Translations under genes and position numbers: made by a program
Shown here: in pieces, positions 42,909 through 49,960 of the stretch
How positions within the stretch are numbered: position 1 is the first letter of the stretch
How the letters are laid out: each line of letters begins with the position of its first letter
Origin: CBFGTV01 sp965652145
GTDB lineage: Bacteria; Bacillota; Clostridia; Peptostreptococcales; Natronincolaceae
Assembly (NCBI GenBank): GCA_965652145.1
Contig: CBFGTV010000019.1
Span: 1-49,960, forward strand
Length of the DNA stretch: 49,960 bases
Direction of reading: 5' to 3'
Notes under the pieces: model-generated
Seen by the model: the letters and a program-made list of their open reading frames with translations, nothing else
Databases searched by the model: none
What the model was told of the DNA's origin: nothing

Positions 42909-43781
42909 ATGGATTGGTCTAAGGCAAAAAATATTTTAATTCTGGCTTTTATCATAACCAACATCTTTTTAATTTACCACATCGGAATGGATATTTTCTA
43001 TAGCGATGAGCTGCGTCTGATCAGTGATGAATATATTGATTATGTGGAAAATGAGCTGACTCGGCATGGTATTACGGTTAAGGATGAAATTCCTAAGGAA
43101 ATCTTTACGATGCCGGTACTGGTTGTAAAATATGAACTCTTTGACCATGAAGCCACGGCATTACAGCTTTTGGGAGAAGGCTATAGAAGGGTTGATGAAA
43201 ACATCTATGAAAATGATCATGCTCAATTGATCATTGAAAGCAATAAACGGCTGAAATACAGCTTGACCGATAACACTGTTGTTGACTACCGTATTGATGA
43301 TGAAAAGGCAGTAGAAATTAGTAATGAGTTTTTAAAGGAGCACAACCTATACCGAAATGATATCACTTTGAAGCAAGTATATTTGGGTACTGAAAAGGCC
43401 TATGGGGATACTCCTCTCTATAAGCTGGTTTACAATCAAACCTATAAAGGAAAATTTCTAGGCGAAAGCTATATTAATGTTTATGTAAACCATAAGGGGG
43501 TTGTGGGGATGGAAGCCATGCTTTTAAAGCCCGATAAGACCCAGAACCAAAAGGAAAGAACGATTCCTGCCACAGAGGCCCTGCTAAGAAAAATGAGTCA
43601 CATTGTTAATGATCACAAGGAGGATGTTGTGATTAGTGATATTGAAATAGGCTATTATTTTAACCCCAACGATGTACAGTTTTCCACATGGCAGCAAATC
43701 GAATGGGCTACAGCCTTTCCCGCATGGAAAATAACATTAAAAAATGGTAAAAGCTATTATGTTGATGCGTTAAAGAATTAG
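42909..43781 (+). CDS. yycI: YycI-family WalK regulator
   Basis: A 290-residue protein opening MDWSKAKNILILAFIITNIFLI, the hallmark YycI start with a single membrane helix. The rest is an extracellular domain related to YycH and PepSY-like folds. It follows yycH by 16 bases and most likely acts with it on WalK. GGTGGTGGG precedes the ATG. Confidence 0.93.
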   Translation: MDWSKAKNILILAFIITNIFLIYHIGMDIFYSDELRLISDEYIDYVENELTRHGITVKDEIPKEIFTMPVLVVKYELFDHEATALQLLGEGYRRVDENIYENDHAQLIIESNKRLKYSLTDNTVVDYRIDDEKAVEISNEFLKEHNLYRNDITLKQVYLGTEKAYGDTPLYKLVYNQTYKGKFLGESYINVYVNHKGVVGMEAMLLKPDKTQNQKERTIPATEALLRKMSHIVNDHKEDVVISDIEIGYYFNPNDVQFSTWQQIEWATAFPAWKITLKNGKSYYVDALKN

Positions 43782-43815
43782 GCTAATGATAAAAAAATAA
43801 AGGATTTTTGAATAT

Positions 43816-43855
43816 AAAGTAGAAAAAGTATAATGGACTCTTTCTACTTTTTTTG
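43816..43855 (+). terminator. Intrinsic terminator after yycI
   Basis: AAAGTAGAAA pairs perfectly with TTTCTACTTT across a 15-base loop, followed by a run of T. It separates the wal kinase block from murA. Confidence 0.85.
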
Positions 43856-43924
43856 TTATGATTTTTAAGGGTCCTGTATTATTTAGATGTTTTTAATTTC
43901 ATTTAGCATTAGATATTATTACCA

Positions 43925-43953
43925 TTAACAAATTGTAATCAAAATGATACAAT
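43925..43953 (+). promoter_or_regulatory. murA promoter with overlapping WalR-like box
   Basis: TTAACA and TACAAT with a 17-base spacer. TGTAAT-CAAAA-TGATAC (43934-43950) in the spacer fits the WalR consensus at 11 of 12 positions and would overlap the -10, more consistent with repression than activation. Confidence 0.4.
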
Positions 43954-44058
43954 AAAAATCGAAGTGAAATTATGTAAAATAAGGAATATTTAAATTTCAG
44001 ATAATTGATTCAACCAGGAAAGACACCAGGGAAAAATAAACTAGAGGGTGGTGGATAG

Positions 44059-44072
44059 CTGACTTAGGTCAG
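44059..44072 (+). other. Small hairpin between ribosome binding site and murA start
   Basis: CTGAC-TTAG-GTCAG is a perfect small hairpin. The only strong Shine-Dalgarno (GAGGGTGGTGG, 44044-44054) is 25 bases from the ATG; folding this hairpin would bring it to about 11 bases. Confidence 0.4.
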
Positions 44073-44079
44073 TGAATAT

Positions 44080-45330
44080 ATGAGCAAGATACTTATCGAG
44101 GGCGGTAGAAAGTTGCAGGGTAAGGTTGAAATCGGAGGCTTTAAAAACGCCGCAGTGGCCATTATACCCGCCGCAGTTTTAGCAGGTGATAAATGTATTA
44201 TTGAAAACCTGCCTAAAATCAGTGATGTAGGCACTTTGAGCAAAATATTGATAAACCTTGGGGCCAACGTGGTTCAAAGGGATTTAAATACACTGGAGAT
44301 TGATACAACCAATATGGAGCGATGCTTTGCAGATTACGAGATTGCCAAGGAGCTTCGGGCCTCCTATTATCTTTTAGGGGCAGGGCTGGGCAGATTTAAA
44401 CGGGCCAGGGTAGTGTACCCCGGAGGCTGTTCCATTGGTACAAGACCAATCGACCAACATATAAAAGGCTTTGAGGCCCTTGGAGCAAAGGTCTCTATTG
44501 AGCATGGCATTATTTCTGTTGAGGCGGATCGTTTAGTTGGGACTGAAATTTTCTTAGATGTAGTCAGTGTTGGGGCAACCATTAATATTATGCTGGCTGC
44601 CACCATGGCCGAGGGCTATACCGTAATAGAAAATGCCGCCAAGGAGCCCCATATTGTGGATGTGGCAAACTTCTTAAACTGTATGGGTGCCGACATTCGG
44701 GGGGCAGGTACAGATGTGATCAGAATAAAGGGTGTAAAGGCCCTGAAGGGCTGTCACCATATGGTTATCCCCGACCAAATTGAAGCGGGAACCTATATGA
44801 TTGCGGCTGCCGCCACCGGCGGAGATGTCACACTAACCAATGTCATTCCGAAGCATTTAGAGGCTATTACGGCCAAGCTGAAGGAAATGGGAGTAGAAAT
44901 TATAGAAAATGGTGATTCCCTCAGGGTAGTAGCCAATCGCCCCTTAAGAAATATCAATGTTAAAACCCTGGTTTATCCCGGCTTTCCCACCGATTTGCAG
45001 CAGCCTATGTCAAGTCTGTTGACCGTTGCAAAGGGAACGGGTATGGTGACAGAGACCATTTTTGAAGGGCGGTTTAAGCACGTTGATGAGCTAAAGAGAA
45101 TGGGAGCCGACATCAAGGTTGAAGGTAGGGTCGCTGTTATTCAAGGGGTTAAAAAATTAATGGGCGCTAAGGTTTGTGCCAGTGATTTAAGGGCTGGTGC
45201 CGCCCTATTGGTGGCAGGCTTGATGGCAGAGGGTGAAACTGAAATTGAAAATGTTCATTTCATTGAGAGGGGCTATGACAAATTTGAAGAAAAGCTCATA
45301 AGCTTAGGAGGCCGTTTGAGGCGAATCTAG
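44080..45330 (+). CDS. murA: UDP-N-acetylglucosamine 1-carboxyvinyltransferase MurA
   Basis: A 416-residue enzyme that transfers enolpyruvate from PEP to UDP-GlcNAc, the first committed step of peptidoglycan synthesis. Substrate-binding Lys22-Asn23 (GFKNAAVA) and the catalytic-loop Cys117 in PGGCSIGTRPID are intact, so the enzyme should be sensitive to fosfomycin-like inhibition. Length is normal. The motif reads GFKNAA instead of the usual GAKNAA, and the region RASYYLLGAGLGRF differs from housekeeping MurA, so it may be one of two paralogues common in Firmicutes. The start lacks a close ribosome binding site (see hairpin). It lies between yycI and walJ, unlike Bacillus. Confidence 0.9.
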   Translation: MSKILIEGGRKLQGKVEIGGFKNAAVAIIPAAVLAGDKCIIENLPKISDVGTLSKILINLGANVVQRDLNTLEIDTTNMERCFADYEIAKELRASYYLLGAGLGRFKRARVVYPGGCSIGTRPIDQHIKGFEALGAKVSIEHGIISVEADRLVGTEIFLDVVSVGATINIMLAATMAEGYTVIENAAKEPHIVDVANFLNCMGADIRGAGTDVIRIKGVKALKGCHHMVIPDQIEAGTYMIAAAATGGDVTLTNVIPKHLEAITAKLKEMGVEIIENGDSLRVVANRPLRNINVKTLVYPGFPTDLQQPMSSLLTVAKGTGMVTETIFEGRFKHVDELKRMGADIKVEGRVAVIQGVKKLMGAKVCASDLRAGAALLVAGLMAEGETEIENVHFIERGYDKFEEKLISLGGRLRRI

Positions 45331-45387
45331 GTATAAAAATGTATCTCTCTTGTTGAGCATTGAGATATAAGAACTGGAGGCTAAATA

Positions 45388-46182
45388 ATGACAGTGCGTT
45401 TTTGTTCATTGGCCAGTGGCAGCAGCGGTAATTGTCATATGATTACCGATGAACGCAGCTATCTATTGGTTGATGCGGGCCTAAGCGGAAAACAAATTCA
45501 GGGAAAGCTCCAGGAGGTGGGAGTAGACCCCAGTAGATTATCCGGTCTGCTGGTGACCCATGAGCATGCAGACCATATTCATGGAGCAGGAATCCTCTCC
45601 CGTCGATTCAATATTCCCATCTATGCCAATGAAGGTACCTGGGTGGGGATGGAGCATAAGCTGGGAAAAATCAGCCCAGAAAATATTCGGATTTTTAAAA
45701 CCAACAACCCCTTTGAGCTGGGAGGCTTTACCGTAATGCCCTACAGCATTTCCCATGATGCCAATGACCCGGTGGGTTTTTCCTTTATCAATCGAGGGGT
45801 AAAGATTAGCATTACCACCGATTTAGGCTATATGACAGAGGACATTCAAAATCAGGTAAGGGATTCAGATCTCGTGGTTTTAGAATCGAACCATGATGAA
45901 GAAATGCTGAAGGCAGGGAGCTACCCCTACTATTTAAAGCGCAGAATTCTATCAAACCGTGGGCACCTTTCCAACGAAGCTGCCGGCAATGCCATAGTTG
46001 ATTTAGTTAAAAAAAATGTGAAATTAATTATGCTGGCCCATTTAAGTCAGGAAAATAATTTTCCCGAGCTTGCCATGGCAACCATACAAGGCATATTAAA
46101 GGTAAATCAAATTGCAGTGGGCAGTGATATTAAGCTGGATTTAGCCTTAAGAGACAGGGTTAGTAATTTGTACGAGTTTTAA
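45388..46182 (+). CDS. walJ: WalJ (YycJ) metallo-beta-lactamase-fold hydrolase
   Basis: A 264-residue MBL-fold protein with HxHxDH as HEHADH (His58, His60, Asp62, His63). It opens with the typical FCSLASGSSGNCHMI. WalJ is a conserved cytoplasmic member of the wal cluster, thought to act in coordinating replication or repair with the cell wall, with nuclease-like fold; the exact reaction is not settled. ACTGGAGG precedes the ATG. Its own terminator follows. Confidence 0.93.
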   Translation: MTVRFCSLASGSSGNCHMITDERSYLLVDAGLSGKQIQGKLQEVGVDPSRLSGLLVTHEHADHIHGAGILSRRFNIPIYANEGTWVGMEHKLGKISPENIRIFKTNNPFELGGFTVMPYSISHDANDPVGFSFINRGVKISITTDLGYMTEDIQNQVRDSDLVVLESNHDEEMLKAGSYPYYLKRRILSNRGHLSNEAAGNAIVDLVKKNVKLIMLAHLSQENNFPELAMATIQGILKVNQIAVGSDIKLDLALRDRVSNLYEF

Positions 46183-46208
46183 GATTAACTGAATAATCCT
46201 TTACATAT

Positions 46209-46240
46209 TACTGAAATGAACATCATTTCAGTATTTTTTA
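46209..46240 (+). terminator. Intrinsic terminator after walJ
   Basis: TACTGAAATGA pairs perfectly with TCATTTCAGTA across an ACA loop, followed by a run of six T. Confidence 0.9.
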
Positions 46241-46502
46241 TGTAATTTATTAAAATTACTCATCTTGTCACAATACTGACACAATTTCCCTATATACTGT
46301 ATATATGAAGACTTACAGAGAAACTGTTTAAAGGAGTGTTTAATATTAAGACAGCAGGGTAATTATAGTCAGCAATTTACCAAAAGCTACCTTTATTATT
46401 CATGAGTATTTCGCTGTTCACAATGACTGTAATTGGTAATAATAGCTACTAAAGGTGTAAATTAATTTGATTTATTTTTAATACATTAGGAGGTGCTTTA
46501 CC
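46241..46502. other. htrA upstream region
   Basis: No gene is visible. An inverted repeat TGTCA-N6-TGACA (46266-46281) lies beside promoter-like CTGACA and TATATA hexamers near 46276-46305, which could serve htrA with a leader of about 190 bases. The long leader could hold further control elements but none is recognisable. Confidence 0.35.
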
Positions 46503-47765
46503 ATGGACATGAATAATCATAAACCCATGGATATGGAAGAGGATGACCAACAGCATACAAAGGAGCTTTACAATGAACCACAAGAAATACTGCAAGAACC
46601 GGAACCGATGAAGGAACCGACGGCAATAGAGCATACTGCTCCGATCACATTGGAAAAGCCAAACGACAGACCTGTCAAGAAAAAGTCTGGTATCAGGTAC
46701 TTAATATTGATTTTGGTGGGGGCCCTGCTGGGTAGCGGGATTACCATGTCGGTTGGGTATTATTATTTACCGCAAATATTAAATTCACGGGGAGTTTCCC
46801 TGGGCGGATTACAGCAGCCCATTACGATTAATCCCAGCGCAGACATGTCGGTGTATTCTGCTGTGGCTAAAAAAGCCATGCCTTCAGTAGTAGGTATTAC
46901 CACAATTACATTACAACGTGATTTCTTTGGTACTAGAAGGGTACCCAGTGTGGGGACCGGCGTAATTGTAGATGCCAGAGGCTACATTCTCACAAATTCC
47001 CACGTGGTTGGCGATGGGAATGCACAAGAGCTGACCGTGGTACTGCATGATGGGGAAAAAATCGGTGCCAAGGTGGTATGGCAGGATAGTGACATTGACC
47101 TGGCGGTGATTAAAGTAGAAGGCGTGGATCTGCCCGTGGCTGAGCTGGGAGACAGCGATTCACTGGAGGTAGGAGAAATTGCAGTGGCCATTGGAAACCC
47201 CCTGGGTTTGAACTTTGAAAGAACCCTGACTCAAGGGGTTATTAGCGGACTCAATCGAAATATTCCTGTTGATAATGGTAATACCATTGAAAACTTAATT
47301 CAAACCGATGCCTCTATTAACCCGGGTAACAGCGGTGGACCTTTGCTAAATGCAAAGGGCCAGGTAATTGGAATTAACACTGCTAAAATTCAAAGCGGTG
47401 AAGGCCTTGGCTTTGCCATCCCTATTAATACAGCGAGACCCATTGTGGAAGAAATCATTGAAAAAGGTGAATTTACAAGGGTTGTAGTGGGTATTTCGGG
47501 TATTAATGTCGATGTATTTGAAAGCTTAACCGGCACTAAGCTTCAAGCTGACACAGGGGTTTATGTAGCAGAGGTTATAGCCGATACAGCAGCAGACCGG
47601 GCCGGAATGATGGCAGGTGACATAATTATTAAGCTTGGTGATAAAGAGGTCGGTACCATGGGCTCGCTTCAACGGGAGCTTTATCAGTACAGACCTGGCG
47701 ATCAAACCTCGATAACGGTCTTAAGAAATGGGCGAGAAGAGGTTTTACAGATTACCTTTGAATAA
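46503..47765 (+). CDS. htrA: HtrA-type serine protease (S1C) with PDZ domain
   Basis: A 420-residue membrane-anchored quality-control protease. Residues 1-60 are an acidic cytoplasmic tail, one helix lies at about 64-85, and the trypsin-like domain has His167 (NSHVV), an Asp in DSDIDLAV near 197-199, and Ser277 in NPGNSGGP. A PDZ domain occupies about 325-420. It degrades misfolded envelope proteins. AGGAGGTGC precedes the ATG. It occupies the yycK/yyxA position of the Bacillus wal cluster, next to rlmH. Confidence 0.94.
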   Translation: MDMNNHKPMDMEEDDQQHTKELYNEPQEILQEPEPMKEPTAIEHTAPITLEKPNDRPVKKKSGIRYLILILVGALLGSGITMSVGYYYLPQILNSRGVSLGGLQQPITINPSADMSVYSAVAKKAMPSVVGITTITLQRDFFGTRRVPSVGTGVIVDARGYILTNSHVVGDGNAQELTVVLHDGEKIGAKVVWQDSDIDLAVIKVEGVDLPVAELGDSDSLEVGEIAVAIGNPLGLNFERTLTQGVISGLNRNIPVDNGNTIENLIQTDASINPGNSGGPLLNAKGQVIGINTAKIQSGEGLGFAIPINTARPIVEEIIEKGEFTRVVVGISGINVDVFESLTGTKLQADTGVYVAEVIADTAADRAGMMAGDIIIKLGDKEVGTMGSLQRELYQYRPGDQTSITVLRNGREEVLQITFE

Positions 47766-47775
47766 TATGTAGAAA

Positions 47776-47803
47776 AATCAGGCCTTTGTGCCTGGTTTTT
47801 TTG
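47776..47803 (+). terminator. Intrinsic terminator after htrA
   Basis: ATCAGGC pairs with GCCTGGT (one G-T pair) across a CTTTGT loop, flanked by A and T tracts. Confidence 0.8.
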
Positions 47804-47932
47804 ATTTGTAAAAACAGGAAAATTACTATATAATGATTACCATAAAGTAATTGATGCCTGATGGAATGAAGCCTTTAAAATTACAGATAATAAATTTAAT
47901 AACAATAATCCAAGTGTATTGGAGTGAAAAAA

Positions 47933-48100
47933 ATGTACGTGGTTTGTAATAAGCATTTAGAGGAAGCGATAGATGAGTTTGTTGAGCTATATGAGCAGCC
48001 GCCTGATGTATATGAGCTAGATACCCTTTCCTTTTCAGACTGGACAGCACCAACCTCCTGTCATTTTTGCGAAAACGAGCCTAAATATCTAGTTGTCTAG
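47933..48100 (+). CDS. CxxH/CxxC miniprotein
   Basis: A 55-residue protein with an N-terminal CNKH and a C-terminal CHFC pair, matching the CxxH/CxxC small proteins (BA_5709 type) encoded next to rlmH in Firmicutes. The four residues could bind one zinc ion. The middle is acidic. TTGGAGTGA lies just before the ATG. Function unknown. The hairpin overlapping its stop codon and the T-run that follows separate it partly from rlmH. Confidence 0.85.
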   Translation: MYVVCNKHLEEAIDEFVELYEQPPDVYELDTLSFSDWTAPTSCHFCENEPKYLVV

Positions 48101-48125
48101 CCGGGAATTACCTCGGCTTTTTTAT
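48099..48125 (+). terminator. Intrinsic terminator after the miniprotein
   Basis: AGCCGGG pairs with CTCGGCT (one G-T pair) across an AATTAC loop, followed by a run of T. The stem starts inside the stop codon. Confidence 0.7.
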
Positions 48126-48149
48126 TGACCTTTTAAGGAGTGGAAATAC

Positions 48150-48629
48150 GTGAATATAACAATTTTAAGCGTTGGTAAGATAAAGGAAAAGTTTTATAGA
48201 CAGGCCATTGATGAATACTCAAAAAGATTATCTCGATATTGTAAATTACAACTAATAGAGGTACCAGACGAAAAGGCCCCAGAAAATTTAAGTGATGCTG
48301 AAATGGAAATAATTAAGGATAGGGAGGGGGAAGCGCTGCTTAAAAATGTAAAGGAGGGCAGTTATGTCATTGCCCTGGAAATACAAGGGAAAAGCCTCTC
48401 ATCTGAGGGCCTTTCAGAGCAGCTCCAGCGATTAGCGCTATCGGGCAATAGCCAGGTATGCTTTATTATTGGGGGCTCCCTAGGTTTGGCAAAATCAGTT
48501 CTATCCCGTGCAGACTTCAAGCTGTCCTTTTCTCCCATGACCTTTCCCCATCAGTTAATGAAGGTAATCCTTTTAGAGCAGATTTATAGGGGGTTTAGGA
48601 TTATGAGGGGTGAACCGTATCATAAGTAG
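48150..48629 (+). CDS. rlmH: 23S rRNA (pseudouridine1915-N3)-methyltransferase RlmH
   Basis: A 159-residue SPOUT-class methyltransferase that methylates pseudouridine 1915 in helix 69 of 23S rRNA. The SAM-binding knot is FIIGGSLGL near residue 104 and the C-terminal signature LSFSPMTFPHQLMKVILLEQIYRGFRIMRGEPYHK is complete. It starts with GTG after AAGGAG. It is the last conserved gene of the wal region; an insertion sequence lies 87 bases downstream. Confidence 0.97.
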   Translation: MNITILSVGKIKEKFYRQAIDEYSKRLSRYCKLQLIEVPDEKAPENLSDAEMEIIKDREGEALLKNVKEGSYVIALEIQGKSLSSEGLSEQLQRLALSGNSQVCFIIGGSLGLAKSVLSRADFKLSFSPMTFPHQLMKVILLEQIYRGFRIMRGEPYHK

Positions 48630-48716
48630 TAGGACACTTTTTTCAAGTGGAAAGATTTATATAGAGATATAGTTTTATAATAACTTATAATATAGATTGG
48701 TGTTAGTATAAAAGCA

Positions 48717-48737
48717 TGGACACGAAAAGTAGGATAT
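48717..48737 (+). repeat. Left terminal inverted repeat of the IS3 element
   Basis: Starts TGGACACGAAAAGT and matches the complement of the right end except at three positions. Confidence 0.85.
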
Positions 48738-48766
48738 AATATTTATATCTGAAAGGAAGTGTCCAA

Positions 48767-49042
48767 ATGAAACAAAACGGTAAACGATATGATGATGATT
48801 TTAAAAGAATGCTAGTTGATCTCTACAATACAACTAATCATACTTTCAAGAGTCTCGAAAGCGAATATGGCGTAACAGCTACAACAATACAAAGATGGGT
48901 TAAGGATCTAACCCCTACTGATCCTACCGATGAAAATTCTCTAAGTCCTCGTGAAATTGCTGAACTCAAGAAGAAAATTGCACAGATAGAACAGGAAAAT
49001 GAAATCTTAAAAAAGGCTATGGCCATATTAGCGAAAAAATAG
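48767..49042 (+). CDS. IS3 transposase OrfA (DNA-binding part)
   Basis: A 91-residue protein with a helix-turn-helix near residues 20-45 (TFKSLESEYGVTATTIQRWVK) and a C-terminal leucine-zipper-like helix. AAAGGAAG precedes the ATG. OrfA alone often acts as a regulator. The slippery heptamer A AAA AAG at 49009-49015, in the correct phase, allows a -1 shift into OrfB. Confidence 0.93.
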   Translation: MKQNGKRYDDDFKRMLVDLYNTTNHTFKSLESEYGVTATTIQRWVKDLTPTDPTDENSLSPREIAELKKKIAQIEQENEILKKAMAILAKK

Positions 49043-49917
49043 ATAAAAGTAGCATCTTCGAGACAATAGATATTATATCTAGCAAATATCCTATAAAATC
49101 AGTCTGTGAAACCTTAGGTGTTCCTCGTAGTTCTTATTACGATTTTCAAAAGCCTAAGGAATCTCCTAGAATCATTGAAAACAAACTAATTAAAGAGCAT
49201 ATCCTTCGAATCTATATGGAAAGTAAGGGCAGATATGGATCTCCCAAAATCCATAAACAGATGAAAAAGGAGAAGCTATTTGAAACGATACCAAGCCTCA
49301 AAAGGGTTCAACGACTCATGAGGAACATGGGTTTATTTGCTGTGGTCAGTAAGCGATTCAAATACAAGAATACGAAGTCAACCAATGAAGAATTGCCAAA
49401 CCTACTAAAACAAGATTTCACAACAACTGGGCTGAACCAGAAGTGGGTTGCTGATATCACTTATATTCATACTATTCATGATGGTTGGTGCTACTTATCT
49501 TCTATTCTTGACCTACATAGTCAGAAAATAGTTGGCTATGAATTCAGCAAACGGATGGATGAATCTATTGTTCTAAAAGCTTTACAGAAAGCAATGCTAA
49601 GACAAGGGAACCCTAAAAAAGTCATTATACATACCGACCGTGGAAGTCAGTATCTCAGTAAAAATTACATCCAGACCATGGAAAGTTATGAGGCCAAACG
49701 ATCCTATAGTGCAAAAGGGAATCCATATGATAATGCAGTAATCGAGTCTTTTCATGCTATCTTGAAAAAAGAAGAAGTTTATCGTAGTACCTATAGAACC
49801 TATGAGGAGGCTAATTTGGCTTTATTTCAATTTATCGAGTCTTGGTACAACAACAAGAGAATTCATAGCAGCATTGGATATCTAACTCCGAATGAATTTG
49901 AGAAACTTGCTGCTTAA
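49015..49917 (+). CDS. IS3 transposase OrfB (catalytic part, via -1 frameshift)
   Basis: An open frame in the -1 phase relative to OrfA from 49003 to 49917 with no in-frame ATG before residue 60 of the OrfB portion, so it is made as an OrfAB fusion of about 383 residues. The rve integrase core shows the DDE triad: Asp in WVADITYIHT, Asp in IIHTDRGSQYLS and Glu in NAVIESFHAILKKE. The ending YNNKRIHSSIGYLTPNEF is typical of the IS150 group. Catalytic residues are intact. Confidence 0.92.
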   Translation, partial: GYGHISEKIDKSSIFETIDIISSKYPIKSVCETLGVPRSSYYDFQKPKESPRIIENKLIKEHILRIYMESKGRYGSPKIHKQMKKEKLFETIPSLKRVQRLMRNMGLFAVVSKRFKYKNTKSTNEELPNLLKQDFTTTGLNQKWVADITYIHTIHDGWCYLSSILDLHSQKIVGYEFSKRMDESIVLKALQKAMLRQGNPKKVIIHTDRGSQYLSKNYIQTMESYEAKRSYSAKGNPYDNAVIESFHAILKKEEVYRSTYRTYEEANLALFQFIESWYNNKRIHSSIGYLTPNEFEKLAA

Positions 49918-49918
49918 A

Positions 49919-49939
49919 ATATCACACTTTTTGTGTCCA
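49919..49939 (+). repeat. Right terminal inverted repeat of the IS3 element
   Basis: Ends TTTTTGTGTCCA, the complement of the left end with three mismatches over 21 bases. It is followed directly by AACTATTG. Confidence 0.85.
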
Positions 49940-49960
49940 AACTATTGACCTAGATCCAAA

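Larger units (their letters stand above)
48717..49939 (+). mobile_element. IS3-family (IS150-like) insertion sequence, complete
   Basis: A 1223-base element bounded by terminal inverted repeats that match at 18 of 21 positions; both ends begin TGGACAC. It carries two overlapping frames, OrfA (helix-turn-helix) and OrfB (DDE transposase), joined by a -1 frameshift. No 3-5 base target duplication is visible (GCA on the left, AAC on the right). Complete ends and frames suggest it could be active. Confidence 0.93.

Noticed and set aside
46266..46282. WalR box before htrA (TGTCAC-N5-TGACAC)
   Set aside because: Three of twelve positions deviate from consensus; it reads better as a simple inverted repeat.
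1..49960. CRISPR array, prophage, toxin-antitoxin or defence island
   Set aside because: No spaced repeats, phage structural genes or paired small toxin-antitoxin frames were seen anywhere in the window.

Overview
The window looks like chromosomal DNA from a low-GC, spore-forming anaerobic Firmicute of the class Clostridia, perhaps an Alkaliphilus-like amino-acid fermenter. The evidence is strong Shine-Dalgarno sites, AT-rich spacers, a BofA homologue (sporulation), a WalRK cluster, and an oxygen-sensitive B12-dependent glutamate fermentation pathway. The genus is inference.

Layout. 1-3000: a secreted protein of unknown function, then a three-gene arsenic operon (Cys-rich MarR regulator, ArsM arsenite methyltransferase, ArsN1-type arsinothricin N-acetyltransferase). 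3500-18400: a methylaspartate-pathway island. A GntR regulator leads glmS, glmL, glmE (glutamate mutase), mal (methylaspartate ammonia-lyase), a two-subunit mesaconate hydratase, the three citramalate/citrate lyase subunits (citD, citE, citF) and their maturation enzymes citC and citX. Convergent to these are a sodium/glutamate symporter (gltS) and a GlnK/GlnL-like two-component system. Together they import glutamate and split it to ammonia, acetate and pyruvate. 19000-29800: a housekeeping block in an order that also occurs close to oriC in Bacillus: yaaL-like, bofA, an aromatic-acid-exporter-like gene, a MazG-like gene, yybS-like, gdpP, rplI, dnaB, GNAT, DUF1858, purA. 30045-32363: tRNA-Lys, tRNA-Glu and an opposing dnaI/dnaD-like primosome pair. 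32500-38100: cell-surface peptidases (M1, LysM-G5-M23, S8, MA-like). 38300-48600: the wal cluster (walR, walK, a secreted protein, walH/yycH, walI/yycI, murA, walJ, htrA, a CxxH/CxxC miniprotein, rlmH). 48717-49939: a structurally intact IS3-family element whose transposase needs a -1 frameshift.

Regulatory DNA that can be read directly includes a perfect cre site at gltS, with direct repeats over a poor -35; GntR operators sharing a TCCAAT/ATTGGA unit; a PurBox pair at purA; three exact DnaA boxes between the GNAT gene and the DUF1858 gene; a perfect WalR-type box just after walK; and many intrinsic terminators.

I found no phage, CRISPR array, classic defence island or clearly unprecedented gene system. 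The most interesting material is the arsenic operon, the complete glutamate-fermentation island with its control sites, the DnaA-box cluster, and possible WalR control of its own neighbourhood.
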